From: UBA8752 sp964223495 | GTDB lineage: Bacteria; Bacteroidota; Bacteroidia; Flavobacteriales_D; Sanyastnellaceae | Assembly: GCA_964223495.1 (NCBI GenBank) | Contig: CAXQGL010000004.1 | Location: 1 to 11,843 of the forward strand | Direction: 5' to 3' | DNA: 11,843 nucleotides | Shown: positions 7,560 to 11,843 of the stretch, piece by piece | How the letters are laid out: each line of letters opens with the position of its first letter | How positions within the stretch are numbered: position 1 is the first letter of the stretch | Made by a program: the position numbers and the translations under genes | Notes under the pieces: model-generated | The model's database searches: none | Told to the model about the DNA's origin: nothing | What the model saw: the letters and a program-made list of their open reading frames with translations, nothing else

Positions 7560-7613
7560 AAGTGAGATATTGATATAATATGGTGGGTTTCACCGCATCA
7601 GTCCCTTCCTACT

Positions 7614-7622
7614 TGTGGATAA
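7614..7622 (-). promoter_or_regulatory. Perfect DnaA-box sequence (TTATCCACA) in the divergent spacer
   Basis: The minus strand reads TTATCCACA, identical to the strong E. coli DnaA box. It is the only one I found in the window, and it lies about midway in the divergent intergenic region, about 35 bases from an AT-rich stretch at 7568-7580. A lone box is not an origin. It may be a DnaA-controlled regulatory site or chance. Confidence 0.3.
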
Positions 7623-7651
7623 GTCAAATGGGACACGGGAGGGTATACGTT

Positions 7652-7667
7652 CCTTCACGCGTGAGGG
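7652..7667. promoter_or_regulatory. Near-palindrome around TCACGCGTGA, possible operator
   Basis: TCACGCGTGA at 7655-7664 is a perfect ten-base palindrome. With one mismatched pair it extends to CC...GG at 7652-7667. It lies about 19-28 bases upstream of the CATTTTTG box of the plus-strand enzyme gene, overlapping where a -33 element would be. A regulator could bind there. A ten-base palindrome alone is common by chance. Confidence 0.25.
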
Positions 7668-7682
7668 TTACAGACCTACATG

Positions 7683-7690
7683 CATTTTTG
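7683..7690 (+). promoter_or_regulatory. Probable -7 box CATTTTTG before the FMN enzyme gene
   Basis: CATTTTTG stands four bases before the ATG at 7695, in the same arrangement as on the opposite side of the spacer (7559-7552). It differs from TAnnTTTG at one base. An in-frame ATG at 7680 lies upstream of this box and could not be used if transcription begins after it, so the box decides the start in favour of 7695. Confidence 0.4.
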
Positions 7691-7694
7691 TCAA

Positions 7695-8693
7695 ATGAGT
7701 CGAAATCGGCGCAATCCGCAGCTGTTGTGTGACCTGCTCGGCACACGCCATCCAATCATCCAGGCCGGTATGGTGTGGTGCACCGGGGCGGAACTGACGG
7801 TGGCGGTCGCGCGCTCCGGAGCCTTGGGCACGCTCGGCGCAGGCTCCATGTATCCCAACGAGCTCCGGCAGGAGATTCAAAGGGTCAAAGCCCAATGGTC
7901 CGGACCATTTGCGGTCAATGTGCCCCTGTTGTATCCCGCTGTGGAAGAACACATGGCCACCATTGTGGAGGAACGGGTGCCCGTGGTGTTCACGAGTGCT
8001 GGTTCACCCCGCAAATGGACGGAGCATTTGAAGTCGGCGGGTTGTGCGGTGATTCACGTCGTATCCAGTGCGGCATTTGCTCTGAAGGCGGTGGATGCCG
8101 GCGTCGATGCCCTGGTGGCCGAGGGCTTCGAGGCCGGAGGGCACAACGGAAGAGAGGAAACGACGACGATGTGTCTGGTTCCGGAGGTGGTGGATGCCGT
8201 AGATGTGCCCGTCATCGCCGCAGGAGGCCTCCATGACGGCCGGTCCTTGCTGGCAGCCCTTGCACTCGGGGCGTCGGGTGTCCAGATGGGGAGCAGGTTC
8301 GTGATGACCCGGGAGAACCCCGCACATGCCGCTTTCAAGCAGCGCATTGCAGATGCCGGTGCCGGCGAAACGCGGCTCATGCTCAAGGATTTGACTCCCG
8401 TCCGTTTGTTGCGGGGGGGTGAGGGGAGCTTCTTCGATCAGGTTGCGGCGGCGGAAGAGGCCGGAGCAGACATGGAATCCCTGCGTTCATTGCTGGGCCG
8501 TGGCCGAGCGAAGCGCGGGATGCGCGAGGGTGACTTGATCGAGGGTGAATTGGAAATCGGCCAGGTGAGCGCCTTGCTCGAAGATCTGCCGGGTGCGGGT
8601 GAACTGGTGGACCGGATCGTGACCGAATACGCCTCCTTCGGCACCCGTGGAATGTCCCCGGGGTTCCATTGGCAGGGGTTGGACGGGGGGTGA
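7695..8693 (+). CDS. FMN-dependent nitronate monooxygenase / FabK-like enoyl-ACP reductase family
   Basis: 332 residues from the ATG at 7695; starting at 7680 would add five residues, but that ATG lies before the promoter-like box. It is a TIM-barrel flavoprotein of the 2-nitropropane dioxygenase family. Visible motifs, numbered from 7695: PIIQAGMVWCTGAELTVAVA at 21-40 (first strand, FMN contact), AEGFEAGGHNG at 142-152 with His 150 equivalent to the active-site His, VIAAGGLHDGRSLLAALALG at 173-192 (phosphate-binding loop), and GVQMGSRF at 195-202. No signal peptide, so cytoplasmic. Two roles fit: oxidation of toxic alkyl nitronates, or FabK-type enoyl-ACP reduction in fatty-acid synthesis (FabK is used by some Bacteroidota such as Porphyromonas). 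The EAGGHxG...TTM...VPEVVDAV run resembles both. Nothing in the neighbourhood (no fab genes) settles it. Confidence 0.85.
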   Translation: MSRNRRNPQLLCDLLGTRHPIIQAGMVWCTGAELTVAVARSGALGTLGAGSMYPNELRQEIQRVKAQWSGPFAVNVPLLYPAVEEHMATIVEERVPVVFTSAGSPRKWTEHLKSAGCAVIHVVSSAAFALKAVDAGVDALVAEGFEAGGHNGREETTTMCLVPEVVDAVDVPVIAAGGLHDGRSLLAALALGASGVQMGSRFVMTRENPAHAAFKQRIADAGAGETRLMLKDLTPVRLLRGGEGSFFDQVAAAEEAGADMESLRSLLGRGRAKRGMREGDLIEGELEIGQVSALLEDLPGAGELVDRIVTEYASFGTRGMSPGFHWQGLDGG

Positions 8694-8774
8694 GTCGAAA
8701 TTCAAGGTCGCCGTCGGATAACATCCGGGGAAGGCAACCGTTCTGGCCTTGAGCTCGTACATCTTGCACATGCT

Positions 8775-10862
8775 ATGTTGAGTCGATGTTTCCATACCGT
8801 GGTGTGGTGCGCCTTTGTCGTCATGGCCTGCCCTTCAGCAGGCATGGCACAGGAGTGGGAATGTCTGCAGGTGGAGATGGATGGTGGACTGAGCGTGGGA
8901 TGGAGTTCCGATTTGACCGGGGCTTCCTTCTACAACATCGACCAGATGCTTCCACCGCCGGACTACACGTCCTTCCTGCAGACCCAGGTCGATCTGGTCA
9001 CCAACCCGAATGGGACCACATTCGGGGCAGGTGGCATTGACTATGCGAGCCAGAGTTTCTGTTTCACCCTTCAGGCACAGGATGCCCTCGGCAGCAACAT
9101 TGGAGGGTTGTCGGATACGCTGTGCACCATTCACCTGGATTTGGAATCCGGACTCATTCCCGGCACCGTCGACCTCGCCTGGAACAGCCCCTTTCAATTG
9201 AATCCAACACCGGGATTCAGTGGCACGTATGCGGTTGAGCAGCTGTTGCCTGATGGCAGCTGGACGGCGGTGGCCAGCGCTCCGTGGATGTTCGGCAATT
9301 CCAACACTTCCTTTCCTGTGACCCAGTGTGCCGGTTTCGTGACCTACAGGGTCACCTTGACGGAGGACGGGGGATGTGTGCACCGTTCGAACCAAGCTTC
9401 CATCGCGGTGACGGACGAATTGGATCCGCCGCCGCCTCAGATTGTGGCCGTCGATGTGGATTCGCTGACCGGTGAAGCGCAGATTTCATGGGAGCCGAGT
9501 GCCGCGCCGGATGTGGCGGGCTATATCGTGTACATCTGTTCCGGGGCCATCGAGACCATTTTGACCACCATCGAGGATCCCGAGGCATTGGGTTGGACGA
9601 ATCCATTCAGCCAGGCCGGTCAGCTCATCGAATACTATAACGTGGCTGCTTTCGACAGCTGCTATGTGGGGGGGGTGCCGGATCCGGGGGCTGCGAATCC
9701 GGCGTGCGCGCCGTCGATGTACCTCGATGTGGATTGGACGGAATGCACGGACCAGGCCGACCTGCAATGGTCTCCCGTGGTGCATTGGCCAGGAGGCGTG
9801 GACCATTATGAGGTTTGGGCCACGGAGTTGGATCAGAATGGCGTGCAGGGCGGTCCACAGCTGTTGGGCGAAGTGCCGGGTGGCCTCAATTACTTCCTCC
9901 ACGCCGGAGCCAACATCGGAAGCCTCTATCGCTATCGGGTGGTGGCCCATGCGGCCCAAGAGGATTGGACCCAATCCTCGAACACGACGGAAAACCTGTT
10001 CACCTATCCCGGAGGTCCTGGGTGGATGCGCTGGCTCGAAGCCACCATCGTGACGGACTCTGTGGCGGTCCTTCGGGCAGAAGTGGATGCTTCCTCGGGC
10101 GAGCCGCACGCATATGAGCTCTGGCGGAACGAGCCCTATGATGACGATTTCGAATTCGTCACGAGCCAGTATTCCATCGGTGGTGTCATCCAGATGCTGG
10201 ACAGCACCATCGAGGGGCAGGTCGGCCAGTACAAGTACTACATCAAGGTCGTGAATGCCTGCGGGGACAGTGTGCTGGGGACGTCCATCGCCGAGACCAT
10301 TTTTCTGAGCGGGACGGTACTGGAGGACCGGTTGTCCAATGCGCTGGCCTGGACACCTTTCGAAGGTTGGGAAGTGCCCCGGACGCGGCAGGTACTGTTG
10401 CGGGGGATACAGTATGGTGGCGCACTCGAGGAAGTGGAGGATTTCGGACCGTTCGATTTCTCCTACGACGATGAATTGGAAGACCTCATCGGAACGCCTG
10501 GCGAATTCTGTTATCGGGTGCGCGCGGAGCAGGGGGACAGCGGCTGGGCCTCCGTTTCGAATGAGGTCTGTTTGACTTTGCCGCCGGTGGTGTGGATTCC
10601 CAATGCTCTGGTGTACAATGGAATCAACAACTCCTGGAAGCCCACGGTGTCTTTCGCTGACGTTTCGGATTACCGGCTGGATGTGTTCTCCCGCTGGGGC
10701 GATCTGATTTGGACCACGGAGGATCCGGATGCTGCATGGGATGGGACCAAGGAAGGGGCACTGTTGCCCGAGGCATTCTATCCTTACACCTTGCGGATCC
10801 AGGATGGTGCCGGTCGTGTGGTCGCCCGCAAGGGCCATGTGCAGGTCGTGCGCAGGCCGTGA
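8775..10862 (+). CDS. Secreted FN3-repeat protein with T9SS type B (CHU_C) sorting domain
   Basis: 695 residues. Residues 1-25 are a signal peptide (cut after GMA). About 27-601 fold into roughly six repeats of 85-100 residues of fibronectin-III-like type, seen from recurring late strands such as FVTYRVTLTEDGG (188-200), YRYRVVAHA (385-393), KYYIKVVNACGD (487-498) and FCYRVRAEQGD (578-588), each closing a repeat. The mature chain has twelve Cys, several placed near repeat ends as in disulfide-linked extracellular domains. Residues about 603-693 are the gliding-motility-associated C-terminal domain: VVWIPNALVYNG, YRLDVFSRWGDLIW, AWDGTKEG and a final GHVQVVRR. This is the T9SS type B signal, so the protein should cross the outer membrane and be released or surface-bound. 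The usual NGDGxND is altered to NGINNSW. No catalytic motif is seen; an adhesive or matrix role is inference. It follows the FMN enzyme by 81 bases. Confidence 0.88.
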   Translation: MLSRCFHTVVWCAFVVMACPSAGMAQEWECLQVEMDGGLSVGWSSDLTGASFYNIDQMLPPPDYTSFLQTQVDLVTNPNGTTFGAGGIDYASQSFCFTLQAQDALGSNIGGLSDTLCTIHLDLESGLIPGTVDLAWNSPFQLNPTPGFSGTYAVEQLLPDGSWTAVASAPWMFGNSNTSFPVTQCAGFVTYRVTLTEDGGCVHRSNQASIAVTDELDPPPPQIVAVDVDSLTGEAQISWEPSAAPDVAGYIVYICSGAIETILTTIEDPEALGWTNPFSQAGQLIEYYNVAAFDSCYVGGVPDPGAANPACAPSMYLDVDWTECTDQADLQWSPVVHWPGGVDHYEVWATELDQNGVQGGPQLLGEVPGGLNYFLHAGANIGSLYRYRVVAHAAQEDWTQSSNTTENLFTYPGGPGWMRWLEATIVTDSVAVLRAEVDASSGEPHAYELWRNEPYDDDFEFVTSQYSIGGVIQMLDSTIEGQVGQYKYYIKVVNACGDSVLGTSIAETIFLSGTVLEDRLSNALAWTPFEGWEVPRTRQVLLRGIQYGGALEEVEDFGPFDFSYDDELEDLIGTPGEFCYRVRAEQGDSGWASVSNEVCLTLPPVVWIPNALVYNGINNSWKPTVSFADVSDYRLDVFSRWGDLIWTTEDPDAAWDGTKEGALLPEAFYPYTLRIQDGAGRVVARKGHVQVVRRP

Positions 10863-10867
10863 ATAAT

Positions 10868-10883
10868 GGGGGGCACAACCCCC
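10868..10883 (+). terminator. G/C hairpin after the FN3/CHU_C gene
   Basis: A six-base G run (10868-10873) and a five-base C run (10879-10883) are separated by CACAA and begin five bases after the stop codon, allowing a five-pair GC stem. There is no T-tract after it, so termination is uncertain. It separates the secreted-protein gene from guaB. Confidence 0.3.
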
Positions 10884-10905
10884 TTGGCCATAGCGTGTTG
10901 TGGAC

Positions 10906-10913
10906 TATTTTCG
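10906..10913 (+). promoter_or_regulatory. Possible guaB -7 box TATTTTCG
   Basis: TATTTTCG lies 30 bases before the guaB ATG and differs from TAnnTTTG at one base, the same T-to-C change as in the box before the PPIase gene. A TTGG at 10884-10887, 18 bases upstream of it, could serve as the -33 element. No riboswitch or purine-box pattern is evident. Weak evidence. Confidence 0.3.
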
Positions 10914-10943
10914 CCGGAATACCCGGACGCGAAATTTCTGCCC

Positions 10944-11843
10944 ATGCCCCACGACCGCCCCAATCCCAAATTCACAGGAGAAGGCCTCACGTACGATGAT
11001 GTACTGCTCGTACCCGCTTACAGCGAGGTATTGCCACGTGACACGGATTTGCGCAGTCGTTTCTCGCGGAACATCGTCTTGAATGTACCGGTCGTCTCCG
11101 CGGCCATGGATACGGTGACCGAAGCGAACATGGCCATCGCCATGGCGCGTCAGGGTGGCATCGGGGTCATCCACAAGAACATGACGATCGCTGCCCAGGC
11201 GGCCTTGGTCCGCAAGGTCAAGCGGAGCGAAAGCGGCATGATCCAGGATCCGATCACCCTTCCGGTGGACGCAGTCGTGGGCGATGCCCACCACATCATG
11301 CGGGAGCACCGCATCGGAGGCATTCCAGTGGTGGACGATGGTGGTTTCCTGAAGGGCATCGTGACGAACCGTGACCTTCGTTTTGAAGGTGATCCAAAGC
11401 GGCCCATCGCGGAGGTCATGACGTCCGAGAACCTCGTGACGACGCCCAACGGCACGGATCTGAAGCGCGCCGAGGAAATCCTCCGGGACAACAAGATTGA
11501 AAAGCTGCCGGTGGTGGATGCCAAGGGCAAATTGGCCGGTCTGATCACCTACCGGGACATCATCAAGCTGCAGGAATTCCCGAATGCCTGCAAGGATCAA
11601 TTCGGACGTCTGCGCTGTGCCGCTGCGGTGGGGGTCACGCCGGATACCATGGAGAGGGTCGAAGCGTTGGTCGGAGCAGAGGTGGATGCGCTCATCATCG
11701 ACACGGCCCATGGCCACAGCGCGGGTGTCATTGCCATGCTCGGCAAGGTGAAGGCCGCTTATCCGAACACGGATATCGTGTGTGGCAACATTGCCACGGC
11801 AGAGGCGGCCAAGGCGCTGGTCGAGGCCGGTGCAGATGGGGTC
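10944..11843 (+). CDS. guaB: IMP dehydrogenase (GuaB), 3' end missing
   Basis: The first 300 residues of IMP dehydrogenase, which oxidises IMP to XMP with NAD+, the committed step of guanine nucleotide synthesis, in the cytoplasm. N-terminal signature: LTYDDVLLVPAYSEVLP (15-31), then VPVVSAAMDTVTE (48-60) and GGIGVIHKNM (71-80). The Bateman module follows, with CBS 1 about 100-150 (IGGIPVVDD) and CBS 2 about 158-210 (KLPVVDAKGKLAGLITYRDI). The barrel resumes with AAVGVTPDT (227-235), the NAD-contacting DTAHGH (253-258) and GNIAT (281-285). The catalytic Cys loop (GPGSxCxTR) lies beyond the right edge. The ATG at 10944 gives the usual N-terminus. Bacteroidota often carry guaB near the PPIase/SurA triad; here the triad lies about 5.5 kb away on the other strand. 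Confidence 0.96.
   Translation, partial: MPHDRPNPKFTGEGLTYDDVLLVPAYSEVLPRDTDLRSRFSRNIVLNVPVVSAAMDTVTEANMAIAMARQGGIGVIHKNMTIAAQAALVRKVKRSESGMIQDPITLPVDAVVGDAHHIMREHRIGGIPVVDDGGFLKGIVTNRDLRFEGDPKRPIAEVMTSENLVTTPNGTDLKRAEEILRDNKIEKLPVVDAKGKLAGLITYRDIIKLQEFPNACKDQFGRLRCAAAVGVTPDTMERVEALVGAEVDALIIDTAHGHSAGVIAMLGKVKAAYPNTDIVCGNIATAEAAKALVEAGADGV

Noticed and set aside
7574..7579. TATAAT hexamer on the plus strand in the divergent spacer
   Set aside because: Bacteroidota vegetative promoters do not use the sigma-70 TATAAT box, no TTGACA partner is present, and it is over 100 bases from the plus-strand gene.
7680..7694. Upstream in-frame ATG for the FMN enzyme
   Set aside because: It lies before the CATTTTTG box, and the residues it adds (MHFCQ) are not part of the family's usual N-terminus. 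The ATG at 7695 is preferred, but not proven.
7548..7694. Replication origin, from the DnaA box plus AT-rich patch
   Set aside because: Only one box is present, with no repeats and no dnaA, dnaN or other origin-linked gene nearby.
9486..10838. 450-codon open frame on the minus strand opposite the FN3/CHU_C gene
   Set aside because: The plus frame has a signal peptide, FN3-like repeats and a CHU_C domain. The opposite frame shows no family motif and is a high-GC shadow.
10905..11717. 270-codon minus-strand open frame over guaB
   Set aside because: The plus strand is unmistakably IMP dehydrogenase; the antisense frame is His/Asp-rich shadow sequence.
1..11843. CRISPR arrays, tRNA or rRNA genes, insertion sequences, phage or defence systems
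   Set aside because: No regularly spaced repeats, cloverleaf-like segments, transposase or integrase motifs, terminal inverted repeats or defence-gene domains were seen when reading the window.

Overview
The window reads as a chromosomal segment of a Bacteroidota bacterium, probably Flavobacteriales-like but with unusually high GC for that group (by eye close to 60% over most of the window). Four things point there: a secreted protein ending in a type B type IX secretion (T9SS) sorting domain of the CHU_C/gliding-motility C-terminal family; two outer-membrane beta-barrel proteins of the DUF6089/PorG-like family; a three-gene periplasmic foldase cluster of the Bacteroidota type; and start regions with TAnnTTTG-like boxes and no clear Shine-Dalgarno sequence. 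Genus cannot be told from this sequence.

Layout, left to right. (1) 1-987, plus strand: the 3' part of a lower-GC gene that resembles GT-B-type surface polysaccharide (capsule) synthesis proteins, followed by a short convergent spacer holding a protein-like reading frame remnant. (2) 1106-7547, minus strand: five genes that transcribe leftwards and could form one or two operons. In transcription order they are PorG-like barrel A (7547-6513), PorG-like barrel B (6467-5460), a 656-residue double-parvulin peptidyl-prolyl isomerase (5384-3414), a parvulin-less foldase-like lipoprotein (3414-2479), and a SurA-like double-parvulin protein (2482-1106). The last three overlap by one and four bases, so they are almost certainly co-translated. 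(3) 7548-7694: a divergent control region bounded by inverted copies of CATTTTTGTC, with a perfect DnaA-box sequence and a near-palindrome inside. (4) 7695-11843, plus strand: an FMN-dependent nitronate monooxygenase/FabK-family enzyme, a 695-residue secreted protein built from fibronectin-III-like repeats with a T9SS sorting domain, and guaB (IMP dehydrogenase), cut by the right edge.

Functionally, the minus-strand block looks like an outer-membrane biogenesis module. The foldases would carry beta-barrel and secreted proteins across the periplasm, and the PorG-like barrels may belong to T9SS. The nearby FN3/CHU_C protein is the type of cargo that T9SS exports. The other plus-strand genes are metabolic. 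I did not find a clearly new biological system. The most interesting signals are the shared CATTTTTGTC start-site architecture, which suggests near-leaderless transcripts, and a 21-bp-period direct repeat directly upstream of a promoter-like box between the two barrel genes.
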